Below are positions 1-7,349 of a DNA stretch of 16,296 nt, piece after piece. The DNA is from UBA10427 sp003500135 (GTDB lineage: Bacteria; Bacteroidota; Bacteroidia; Cytophagales; Cyclobacteriaceae): assembly GCA_963966275.1 (NCBI GenBank), contig CAWZYQ010000084.1, forward strand, positions 1-16,296, read 5' to 3'. The stretch's first letter is position 1; the number at the start of each line of letters is the position of its first letter. Under the pieces are notes generated by a model. It searched no databases, was not told the DNA's origin, and worked only from the letters and a program-made list of their open reading frames with translations. The position numbers and the translations under genes are program-made.

Positions 1-6
1 AACAAC

Positions 7-216
7 AAATATATACTTAACTAAAAACAAGTATATATAAAAATGAAGTTAAGTATATACTTATTGTAGGATAAGTATATATATAATCTCAGAAAAGTAT
101 ATATTTAATTTAATACAAGTATATATTTGTTTTCATAAAAGTATATACTTAAATTAAATAAAGTATATATTTGAACTGAATAAAGTATATATTTGAATCA
201 AATAAAGTATATATAA
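7..216. repeat. Phased 22-bp array of 12-bp near-palindromes (AAGTATATAYTT)
   Basis: Ten cores start at 7, 29, 51, 73, 95, 117, 139, 161, 183 and 205, exactly 22 bp apart with no slippage. Each is 12 bp. Nine begin AAGTATATA. The leftmost reads AAATATATACTT, the reverse complement of the commonest form AAGTATATATTT. The copies at 51-62 and 139-150 are perfect palindromes (AAGTATATACTT). The 10-bp spacers differ (AACTAAAAAC, ATTGTAGGAT, AATCTCAGAA, GTTTTCATAA), although the last two (GAACTGAATA, GAATCAAATA) are related. 22 is not a multiple of 3 and no long ORF runs through, so this is not coding. About two helical turns per unit would place all cores on nearly the same DNA face, which suggests (inference) an array of protein-binding sites such as an operator, iteron or centromere type. 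The array may continue beyond the left edge. The binding protein is unknown. Confidence 0.9.
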
Positions 217-381
217 AAATTTCTATTCCTCAGAGAGGTCGACCTAAAGGGCTGTTTAAAACTGTAATTGTCATTAGGAACATCTATTGAAGACGGACGA
301 TCCCGTGTTAAAGGTTTCGATGAAGCATAGACTTAATATATGTTTTGGGAGCGTACTCAGCAGCCAATGATAAATGACATC
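217..381. other. Gene-free stretch between the array and miaE
   Basis: No credible gene is seen. The only structure is a perfect 10-bp palindrome AGGTCGACCT at 236-245, just beyond the array. There is no clear intrinsic terminator for miaE, which ends at 382 and would be transcribed into this stretch towards the array. Confidence 0.5.
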
Positions 382-963
382 TTAATGCATCCGGTCACCT
401 CTCAGCTCCAGGCGCTTCATGATCCCAGCTTCGGCGTTGAGGTACTCCTGCCATCTCTGCTTTACCTTATCTTCCGGCCAATAGGTTTTGGCCAGGTCGA
501 TGAAGTTGACATAATGCGTGGCCTCGGAAATCATTAAATCGCGATAGAATGTCTTCAGGTGTGGGTCTTCAAGCCCCTCGGACAATACGCGGAACCGCTC
601 ACAGCTTCGTGCTTCGATCAGCGCGTTGACCAGGCATTCTTCCATCAGCCGTTGTTCCTTTGAGCCTCCTTTTTGCTTTACCTGCATCAGGGCTTTTACA
701 TATTCATCAGTGCGAGGCCGGCCCAGAACGTACCCTCTCTTTTTCAATTCCTTCAACACCATTCTGAAGTGGCCCCATTCTTCTGCCACTACGGGTGTCA
801 GTACTTCCACTACTTTTGGGTATTCGGAAAAAGTAACGATCATTGAAATACAGGAGGAGGCTGCTTTTTGTTCACAGTACGCGTGATCCACCAGTATTTC
901 TTCAGTACTCTTTTCAGCCAGGTTTATCCACCTGGGGTCTGTGGGTAGTTTAAGGCCAAGCAT
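382..963 (-). CDS. miaE: tRNA-(ms2io6A)-hydroxylase MiaE
   Basis: A 193-residue protein matching the MiaE family of ferritin-like di-iron monooxygenases. In the family, these hydroxylate the isopentenyl side chain of ms2i6A at position 37 of tRNAs using O2. The expected ligand series is visible: E31 (in HAYCE), E62 and H65 (EEWGH), E117 (IEARSCERF), E147 and H150 (SEATH). Length is normal for the family and the sequence looks intact. The ATG at 963-961 lacks a Shine-Dalgarno sequence. The gene lies 16 bp after the porin gene and is probably the last gene of the lpxK-porin-miaE operon. A TATATTTG box at 968-975 in that gap resembles a Bacteroidota -7 element, but no matching -33 element is at the right distance. 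Activity needs a MiaA/MiaB-modified substrate; those genes are not in this window. Confidence 0.93.
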   Translation of the reverse strand: MLGLKLPTDPRWINLAEKSTEEILVDHAYCEQKAASSCISMIVTFSEYPKVVEVLTPVVAEEWGHFRMVLKELKKRGYVLGRPRTDEYVKALMQVKQKGGSKEQRLMEECLVNALIEARSCERFRVLSEGLEDPHLKTFYRDLMISEATHYVNFIDLAKTYWPEDKVKQRWQEYLNAEAGIMKRLELRGDRMH

Positions 964-979
964 GTATCAAATATATGGG

Positions 980-2854
980 TTAATCAAAAAACATCCAGCC
1001 AATTCCCAGTGAAATAAATCCCGGTGTGCCAGGGTAATATGGCGTAGTAAAATATCCACCATTGGGTGGCTGGTTGATATTCTCAAATTTTATAAAGGCG
1101 TCGAAGCTGTCGATTCTGAAGTTTACATAAGCATCGAGCAGCAGGTATTCGGGAATTACAAACTCGTCCTGCAGGTAGAATTGCTGGAGTACCGGATCAT
1201 ATGCTTTGGCATAATAGTCGGTTTTGTAGTGCCCTTCAACTCCGATCTGAACTTCCAGTTTGCCATCGAACAGGATGTTATAATAATAAAGGCGCCCGTT
1301 CACAAATATTTCCGGTATCCGAAAGGTATTGATGGCCTCGGAGTCGCCGGTCAGCTGCGTATAAATACCTTCGCCTTCGAGGTGGAACTTGCCCACCTGA
1401 AAGTGTACATCGAGCCCGGGAGATAGTATCTGTACTGCACCACCGGTTTGCTGTGGGGTGATCTCATTGTCGAGGTATATGTTATTGACCACGTTGCTCA
1501 GGGTAAGCTTTGGGGCGATCTTTTGTTTGCCCAATGGAAATATGGCCTGTCCTTTCAATTGGTCCGCATTAACATTATTGAAACTGTTTTCCCAGAAATG
1601 ATGATTGCTGTAGTGCCTGTTAAATATATATCCCGGTTTGCTACTCGACCTGGTATAACTGGCTTCAAGGAATTTGCCTTTGTAGTTGGCATGAAACCGG
1701 TAGGCATTTCCTGTCACATAAGACCCTTCTGCTTTGAGTTTTCTCGTTTTACCAATATCGTAATCGAGATAAAACCCAGCGTATAATTCATCATCTACAT
1801 TTGTTTTGGGCAGGTGGTTTTGAATAAAGTCCAGGTAACGGTATTTCAGGTAAAAATTGTAGTGGAAATTTCCGATATCCCCCTTTATACCTCCTTCATT
1901 ATTGATTTCCGTGAATTTTGCCGATCGGTTTGTGCTATCGGGATTAATAAGAATCGGTCCGTAGAATTGCTCATAAAATTCAATGTCACCGGAGTTAGCG
2001 CCCGAACGTAGGGGGATATCATCGAAAAAGTTTCTGTATTGGGCATAGTAAAAGTCGTAGTACACCTGTACCAGCTCATCGAGTTTATAGTGGCTGTAGA
2101 GGTGGCTCGATAACCTGAAGTCCATCGACTCTGCATTTTGCAGGTTCGGATTGGCCGTATTGTCATCGAAATAGTCAGGTAATACCGTTGTGGAATCCGT
2201 TTTAACCCCGCCACTTTCCTGCACTTCGTGCTTATTTCTGGCAAAATATCCCATTAAGGCAAATTTGCCGTTTTGCGAAATGTAGTGTGAGTGGAAATAA
2301 TAGGCTGTGGCTACCGTTTGCCGGTCGTTCCTTCCCGACGAGCCGATCTGTTTTTCCGTACCAATACGCCGGTAGAAAAAGCCCACATTCCAAAAAGGGT
2401 TGACGTTGCGTGTAAGGTTGACCTCGGTAACATTTCTCCTTTGTCCGCCAAATACGGCATTGATCTTTGAATACGGGCTTTTGGAATCGTAGTATTTAAC
2501 ATCTTCAGGGTTAATGTGAAAGGGCGCGTAAGCATTAAAACCGGTTTTGGCGCCGAAATTCACATCCGGCGTAAAAAATACCGGCTCCATGGCCGTACCG
2601 ATATTGCCGAGGTTCTGAAATTTTCTTCTGGAGGCTTCTACCCAGGTATACTCGTGCAATTCCCCGATTGCCGTGTCGACATTGGAAAGTGAATAATCGT
2701 TGTGCTTGATCCGGTCGTAGGTGGTATAAAAGGTGGTATGGGGCCCATAAACCATCTCGGTGGTGTCGTCGAGTACCTGTGCGAAAGCGGCCGTCTGCAC
2801 CGCCCACAACAAGATAAATGAAAAAAATCGTAAAGTCCTCAAAACTCCGTCCAC
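980..2854 (-). CDS. Putative outer-membrane porin (Bacteroidota putative porin family)
   Basis: A 624-residue protein. It has a signal peptide (hydrophobic residues about 9-24, likely cut after AFA at 23-25). The rest is rich in aromatic residues, Asn and Gly, with alternating strand-like stretches, as in an outer-membrane beta-barrel. Features such as the early FYTTYDRIKHNDYSLSNVDT segment and a C-terminal strand ending GIGWMFFD match the Bacteroidota 'putative porin' group (PF14121-like, from memory). The substrate is unknown. The start is GTG at 2854-2852, only 3 bp after the lpxK stop, which suggests translational coupling. A TTG at codon 5 is an alternative, but either keeps the signal peptide. 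Pairing with lpxK fits outer-membrane assembly. Barrel placement is inferred from composition. Confidence 0.82.
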   Translation of the reverse strand: MDGVLRTLRFFSFILLWAVQTAAFAQVLDDTTEMVYGPHTTFYTTYDRIKHNDYSLSNVDTAIGELHEYTWVEASRRKFQNLGNIGTAMEPVFFTPDVNFGAKTGFNAYAPFHINPEDVKYYDSKSPYSKINAVFGGQRRNVTEVNLTRNVNPFWNVGFFYRRIGTEKQIGSSGRNDRQTVATAYYFHSHYISQNGKFALMGYFARNKHEVQESGGVKTDSTTVLPDYFDDNTANPNLQNAESMDFRLSSHLYSHYKLDELVQVYYDFYYAQYRNFFDDIPLRSGANSGDIEFYEQFYGPILINPDSTNRSAKFTEINNEGGIKGDIGNFHYNFYLKYRYLDFIQNHLPKTNVDDELYAGFYLDYDIGKTRKLKAEGSYVTGNAYRFHANYKGKFLEASYTRSSSKPGYIFNRHYSNHHFWENSFNNVNADQLKGQAIFPLGKQKIAPKLTLSNVVNNIYLDNEITPQQTGGAVQILSPGLDVHFQVGKFHLEGEGIYTQLTGDSEAINTFRIPEIFVNGRLYYYNILFDGKLEVQIGVEGHYKTDYYAKAYDPVLQQFYLQDEFVIPEYLLLDAYVNFRIDSFDAFIKFENINQPPNGGYFTTPYYPGTPGFISLGIGWMFFD

Positions 2855-2857
2855 CCT

Positions 2858-3913
2858 TTAAATTTTGGCGATTATAGTATCAATTAATCTTTTCTCAAAG
2901 TTTTCCTTTTGATTTAACAGCACTTGTCGTGCCGGAAGATAGCAAATAGGCCACTTTTTAACCGCCTCGGGCCACTCACTCTGCAAACGCATCATATCTT
3001 TTTCTGTTGTGATAATTGAAAAACTACCGTGATTGCCTTTTTTTTCTCGCAGCCACAGTTCGATGTTTTCAATATCCTTCCGGGAAAAATTGTGGTGATC
3101 GGGGTATTTTAAATGTCCGATTACCCTGGTTTTTTGCTTCAGGTGTTCCAGCATATCTTTTGGGTCGGCAATACCTGTTATTACCAGTGCATTTTCCGGA
3201 AAAGCAGTGTTTTCACCTTTTATCCCTACAAGTTGGTCGTATTTCCAGCCCGTCCAAGAAATTATCGTATCGGCGGTAGTGTATCGCTTAATTGCCTTTA
3301 CCTGGTCTTCCATTGCAGTCTGGCCGAGACTTGTAGGGCATTTGGTCATAAACACCATATCGGCCCGCTTTGCGCCATATCTCGATTCGCGCAACCTGCC
3401 TGAAGGCAAAACAGTATCGTTGTAAAAAGGCTGGCTAAAGGCAGAAAGCAGAATGTTCAGTTGCCGGTCGATATAGCGGTGCTGATAGGCATCATCGAGG
3501 AGAAGCACCTGTATATCCGGGTACATTTCCTTTAGTTTTTGCGCTCCTTGCACACGATCTTCGCAAACAAACACTTTTATGGAACCTTTGAATTTTCTAC
3601 AGATCTGCAAGGGTTCATCACCTGTCATTGAACTGTTGTCGGTAGCCTTAACTTCCAGGAAACCTTTTGTTTTCCGGCCATAACCCCGGCTGAGCACGGC
3701 CATCTTGAATTTTGGCGATAATATATGGATCAACATTTCCGTTACCGGTGTTTTACCCGTACCACCAACACGCAGGTTGCCCACATTAATCACAAATAAA
3801 TTTGGAATTGTATGAACTTTTAGCCACCCTGCATCGAACAGGCGGTTGCGCACATACATGACAAATTGGTAGATTAATGATAAGGGGAAGAGCAAAATGT
3901 TGATAAATCCCAT
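2858..3913 (-). CDS. lpxK: Tetraacyldisaccharide 4'-kinase (lipid A biosynthesis)
   Basis: A 351-residue inner-membrane-associated kinase that phosphorylates the 4' position of the tetraacyldisaccharide-1-phosphate lipid A precursor. It has a hydrophobic N-terminal anchor (residues about 4-22), a Walker A loop GGTGKT at 50-55 preceded by VGNLRV, then SRGYGR (75-80), GDEP (98-101), the Walker B-like LLLDDAYQHR (137-146) and LPSGRLRE (169-176). All are LpxK hallmarks, and the length is normal. The ATG at 3913-3911 directly follows an AAAGGT that is too close to be a good ribosome site. It is the first gene of the minus-strand operon and is divergent from the Nif3 gene, with about 100 bp of shared upstream DNA. 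Presence of lpxK implies a lipid A-containing outer membrane. Confidence 0.96.
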   Translation of the reverse strand: MGFINILLFPLSLIYQFVMYVRNRLFDAGWLKVHTIPNLFVINVGNLRVGGTGKTPVTEMLIHILSPKFKMAVLSRGYGRKTKGFLEVKATDNSSMTGDEPLQICRKFKGSIKVFVCEDRVQGAQKLKEMYPDIQVLLLDDAYQHRYIDRQLNILLSAFSQPFYNDTVLPSGRLRESRYGAKRADMVFMTKCPTSLGQTAMEDQVKAIKRYTTADTIISWTGWKYDQLVGIKGENTAFPENALVITGIADPKDMLEHLKQKTRVIGHLKYPDHHNFSRKDIENIELWLREKKGNHGSFSIITTEKDMMRLQSEWPEAVKKWPICYLPARQVLLNQKENFEKRLIDTIIAKI

Positions 3914-4016
3914 ACCTTTGCATCACAAAATCCGGGTGCAAATATCAGGATAATAAATGAATTGAACGCAACCTTTTGTGCCCTTAATTGATTTACTGTC
4001 GATAAAGGTATCATTT

Positions 4017-5111
4017 ATGAAAATTAAAGAGCTAACCTCATACCTGGAATCATTTGCTCCGGTAGCTTATCAGGAAAGCTATGACAACAGCGGCCTGATT
4101 GTGGGCGACGCGAATAAAGACATCACCGGGGCGCTGATCACGCTCGATGTAAATGAGTTAGTGCTGGACGAGGCCGTTTCAACGGGGTGCAACCTCATTG
4201 TAGCGCACCATCCCATTATTTTTAAAGGTTTAAAAAGGCTGACGGGAAAAAGCTATGTAGAGCGCACCGTGATGGCCGCCATCAAGAATGACGTGGCCAT
4301 TTACGCCATTCACACCAACCTGGACAACGTGCATACGGGTGTGAACCGGAAGATCAGTGAATTGCTTGAATTGAGCAATACCAGGGTACTGGTGCCCAAA
4401 AATGAAACGCTGGGCAAGCTTACTACTTTTATTCCTTCCGATAAAACGGAGGAAGTGCTGTCCGCCATTCATGAAGCCGGCGCAGGGTCTATCGGCGATT
4501 ATGATTCCTGTAGCTTTCGGGTGGCTGGTACAGGCGCATTCCGGCCCAATGAATCAGCTGATCCCTATATCGGTTCGGCAAATGAATTGGAAAAAGTGGA
4601 AGAAGACCGCGTAGAATTGATATTTCCCTTACCAATTCAGCAGAGGGTAATATCAGCACTTAAAAAGGCGCATCCATATGAAGAGGTGGCCTTTTATCTT
4701 CATGTACTGGAAAACGAAAATCCGGAGGTAGGCTCAGGTATGATCGGTAATCTTCCCTGGGAAATGGAAGGTAAGGCATTTATTCCCTACTTAAAGGAAA
4801 AAATGAACCTTGAAGTGGTGAGGTCGACTTTTTTTATTAAAAGATCAATTAAAAAAGTAGCAGTTTGCGGAGGCTCGGGAAGTTTTTTGCTTAAAGCGGC
4901 CATAGCGGCCGGTGCAGACGCTTTTGTGTCAGCGGATTTCAAATATCACGAGTTTTTTGATGCCGATGGCAAGATATTAATTGCCGATATAGGGCATTAT
5001 GAAAGCGAAGTTTACACAAAAGATTTAATTTATGCGCTATTAAGTGAAAAATTTTCTAATATTGCACTCCGTTTGTCAAAGGTAAATACGAATCCAATAC
5101 ATTACGCATAG
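4017..5111 (+). CDS. Nif3-like dinuclear metal-centre protein (DUF34, YbgI/YqfO type)
   Basis: A 364-residue protein of the Nif3/DUF34 family, a conserved hexameric toroid with two metals per active site. It is sometimes labelled GTP cyclohydrolase I type 2, but its true role is unsettled. Likely ligands are H64 and H65 (VAHHPIIFKG), D103 (HTNLD), and H327 and E331 (ADIGHYESE). The centre (about 125-235) carries the extra CutA/PII-like domain of the long YqfO type, with AHPYEEVAFY at 219-228. I chose the ATG at 4017 (MKIKELTSYL) because AAAGGT sits 8 bp upstream and family members begin this way. The frame stays open to a GTG at 3978 that would add 13 unlikely residues. The zinc-ribbon gene starts 3 bp after the stop, a common neighbour in bacteria. 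Confidence 0.92.
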   Translation: MKIKELTSYLESFAPVAYQESYDNSGLIVGDANKDITGALITLDVNELVLDEAVSTGCNLIVAHHPIIFKGLKRLTGKSYVERTVMAAIKNDVAIYAIHTNLDNVHTGVNRKISELLELSNTRVLVPKNETLGKLTTFIPSDKTEEVLSAIHEAGAGSIGDYDSCSFRVAGTGAFRPNESADPYIGSANELEKVEEDRVELIFPLPIQQRVISALKKAHPYEEVAFYLHVLENENPEVGSGMIGNLPWEMEGKAFIPYLKEKMNLEVVRSTFFIKRSIKKVAVCGGSGSFLLKAAIAAGADAFVSADFKYHEFFDADGKILIADIGHYESEVYTKDLIYALLSEKFSNIALRLSKVNTNPIHYA

Positions 5112-5114
5112 TTA

Positions 5115-5894
5115 ATGGAAAAATCAATAGTTCAAAAGATCGAAGCGCTTGTAAAGCTTCAAAAAATCGATTCAGAACTCGACGAAATCAAAAAAGTTAG
5201 AGGAGCCCTACCTGAGGAAGTTAGTGATCTCGAAGATGAAATCGAGGGCTATAAGACCAGGATTGAAAAGTTTGAAGGGGAAATAGGAGCTCAGAACGAA
5301 GAGATCGAGTCGAATAAGGTGGCCATCAACAATGCTGAAAAGCTCATTAAAAAGTATGAGGAGCAGCAAATGAATGTTCGCAACAACCGCGAATATGATG
5401 CCATCACCAAGGAAGTAGAGCTGCAACAACTCGAAATTCAAATTTCAGAAAAACGCATTAAAGAGGCAGCAGCCAGGATAGATGCTAAAAAAGAAGAGAT
5501 AGAAGCGACCGTTGAGACTCAGAAAGAGCGTCAGAAAGACCTCGAAAGCAAAAAGAAAGAGCTTGATAATATCGTTTCGGAAAGTGAGGAAGAAGAAAAA
5601 GCATTAATGGCAAGTCGTGAAAAGGCGACTAAAAATGTGGAAGAAAGACTTTACAAGTCTTACCAAAAAATCCGCAAGAATGCCCGCAATGGTCTCGCTG
5701 TTGTGAATGTTAAGCGTAATGCCTGCGGTGGCTGCTTCAATGTAGTGCCCCCACAAAGACAGGCTGAGGTACGTGAGAAAAAGAAAATTATCGTTTGCGA
5801 GCATTGTGGAAGGATCTTTGCCGATGTGGAAGATCTGCCGGTAGAAGAAGAGAAGCCGAAGAAATCGAGAAGAACGGTTAAGAAACGCTCATAA
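5115..5894 (+). CDS. Coiled-coil protein with C-terminal C4 zinc ribbon
   Basis: A 259-residue protein. Residues about 8-180 are an almost continuous, highly charged coiled coil. A C4 zinc ribbon follows with C204 and C207 (ACGGC) and C228 and C231 (CEHC), then an acidic patch and a very basic tail (248-259). This is the architecture of the zf-RING_7 / CdsZ-like family (PF02591). Proposed roles include binding RNA or acting as a chaperone or adaptor, but there is no firm function. All four cysteines are present and the length is typical. The gene is translationally close to the Nif3 gene (3-bp gap), so the two are probably one operon, ending at the terminator at 5930-5959. No enzyme activity is expected. 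Confidence 0.9.
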   Translation: MEKSIVQKIEALVKLQKIDSELDEIKKVRGALPEEVSDLEDEIEGYKTRIEKFEGEIGAQNEEIESNKVAINNAEKLIKKYEEQQMNVRNNREYDAITKEVELQQLEIQISEKRIKEAAARIDAKKEEIEATVETQKERQKDLESKKKELDNIVSESEEEEKALMASREKATKNVEERLYKSYQKIRKNARNGLAVVNVKRNACGGCFNVVPPQRQAEVREKKKIIVCEHCGRIFADVEDLPVEEEKPKKSRRTVKKRS

Positions 5895-5900
5895 AGGCCC

Positions 5901-7349
5901 ATGCCTTTGCGATGTATGATATGTAAGTTAAAGGTGAATCTTGGGGTTCACCTTTTTTTGTGGTACGCCTGCTGCCTGCCCCCCGTGGCGCTTACAGCAC
6001 AATCGCCTGATGTGCTTGAACACTGGCAAAACCTGCAACTCAGGAACATGAGTGACGAAATAGAGCAAAATGCCACTAATTGGCCCAGGGAGAGGTATTG
6101 GCAGTACCGCCTGCTCCATGCAGGTACCCTCGCTCTTTTACACCCGTCTGAAAAGAACTATGAGAACTTCGACTGGGTTCGTGCTAACTTCAAAAAGGAA
6201 GATGTTGACGCAGCGCTTGAATCATTTGCCAAATTGGAAGGCGCTTTATTGGAACTGGCCGATGGTTCGGAATGGTCGGGCTTCTGGCAACTGTTACAAT
6301 CCTATAAACTGGCCCGTAAGGCATATGAAGATGATAATGCCTCCGGTCTGGCTCAGCTAATGTATGGCTTGCACCTGGTGATATTTGGTGTGGTACCCGA
6401 TAAGTATCAGTGGCTCATGCGTATAACGGGAACCACGGGAGATGTGGTTACCGGCACAAAAATGCTCAAAGGAGCGTTGAATGCCAATAATGCCATGGTC
6501 AGCGTTTTAGCTGAATATGCTTTATTGCTCACCCAGGTTTATTTGCTGGAAAAAACGCCGGACAGAAGCCTTTCGTTGAGTGATGATACTTTTATGGATC
6601 GCTACCTCGCCGCCCAGTGTTATTCCAAAATGCATGAGGGAAGCATGGCGCTTGAGGAAATGCAAAAGGCACGGGCCTTTCTCAGTGATGAGAACCATTT
6701 TGCCAGCTTTTATTATACCCTTGGCGAATTGTATTTGTGGAAAGGCGATTATGCACGAGCGATTATTGCCTACCACGATTTTTTAAAGTTGCGAAGTCAG
6801 GGTAAATATGTGAAAGATGTGTATTTTAAAATTGCACTATGCCATTGGTTCCGGAAGGAAAGCAAGGAAATGGAAAGGTATATAGCATTAGCTAAAGAAA
6901 GTGGCGGAACACAGACTGAGGCAGACAAGAATGCGGATTATTATTTAAAAACCGACAAGTGGCCGGCCAGGAAACTTTTCGAGGCGCGATTTGCCTTCGA
7001 TGGCGGGTATTTTACTTCTGCATTGCAAAAGCTTAAGCAGCTGGATATTAATAACCTGTCAGACAATGATCAGGTGGAGTACTGGTATCGCTTAGGACGA
7101 TTGCATCAGGCTACCGAAAAGTACGGGCAGGCCGTTGGCGCTTTCAGGAGGTGCATCGATTTACAGGGAGATACACAGGGTTTGTACTTTGCTCCAAATT
7201 CCTGGCTACAAATGGGGTATATCTATCGCGAAAATAATGAGGAAGAAAAAGCCATGGAATGTTTTGAACAGGTTCTGGCCTACAAGGATCATCCCTATGC
7301 CTTCAGTTTGCAAAGAAAGGCCAATATAGCCATGAAGCGCTGCAATTGA
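5901..7349 (+). CDS. Secreted or periplasmic TPR-repeat protein (TTC39/Iml2-like?)
   Basis: A 482-residue protein. The N-terminus has a signal-like segment (hydrophobic about 13-32, possible cut after LTA at 31-33). Helical repeats follow, the clearest TPRs at about 266-298, 391-424 and 432-465. The middle (about 165-192, with GTTGDVVTGTKML) recalls the GFKGDR-type segment of the eukaryotic TTC39/Iml2 family and related bacterial proteins. That resemblance is from memory and tentative. TPRs bind proteins, but no partner is evident. The ATG at 5901 follows AAAGG by 3 bp; an ATG at 5916 is an alternative and keeps the signal peptide. The start region contains the terminator at 5930-5959. The stop codon abuts that of the next, convergent gene. 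Confidence 0.72.
   Translation: MPLRCMICKLKVNLGVHLFLWYACCLPPVALTAQSPDVLEHWQNLQLRNMSDEIEQNATNWPRERYWQYRLLHAGTLALLHPSEKNYENFDWVRANFKKEDVDAALESFAKLEGALLELADGSEWSGFWQLLQSYKLARKAYEDDNASGLAQLMYGLHLVIFGVVPDKYQWLMRITGTTGDVVTGTKMLKGALNANNAMVSVLAEYALLLTQVYLLEKTPDRSLSLSDDTFMDRYLAAQCYSKMHEGSMALEEMQKARAFLSDENHFASFYYTLGELYLWKGDYARAIIAYHDFLKLRSQGKYVKDVYFKIALCHWFRKESKEMERYIALAKESGGTQTEADKNADYYLKTDKWPARKLFEARFAFDGGYFTSALQKLKQLDINNLSDNDQVEYWYRLGRLHQATEKYGQAVGAFRRCIDLQGDTQGLYFAPNSWLQMGYIYRENNEEEKAMECFEQVLAYKDHPYAFSLQRKANIAMKRCN
5930..5959 (+). terminator. Strong intrinsic terminator inside the next ORF's 5' end
   Basis: A perfect 9-bp stem (AAAGGTGAA at 5930-5938, TTCACCTTT at 5947-5955) with an 8-nt loop TCTTGGGG, and a run of seven T at 5953-5959. 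It sits 36 bp after the zinc-ribbon stop codon, the usual place for a terminator. It also lies within codons 10-20 of the TPR-protein ORF that begins at 5901, so it may attenuate that gene or mean that the gene's true start lies elsewhere. Confidence 0.82.

Noticed and set aside
7..216. CRISPR or TIGR-type guide array
   Set aside because: Units are only 22 bp with 10-bp AT-rich spacers, too short to act as guides, and no associated nuclease gene is visible in the window.
180..290. Open frame with an AT-hook-like RGRPKG running out of the repeat array
   Set aside because: It has no start codon, lies partly in the repeats and ends after about 36 codons, so it is probably chance.
968..975. TATATTTG box as a promoter for miaE inside the porin-miaE gap
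   Set aside because: There is no -33 partner at a suitable distance and the gap is 16 bp; operon transcription explains expression better.
3924..3980. CACAAAA and TTTTGTG inverted pair in the lpxK/Nif3 divergent region
   Set aside because: The arms are 7 bp of AT-rich sequence 43 bp apart, expected by chance.
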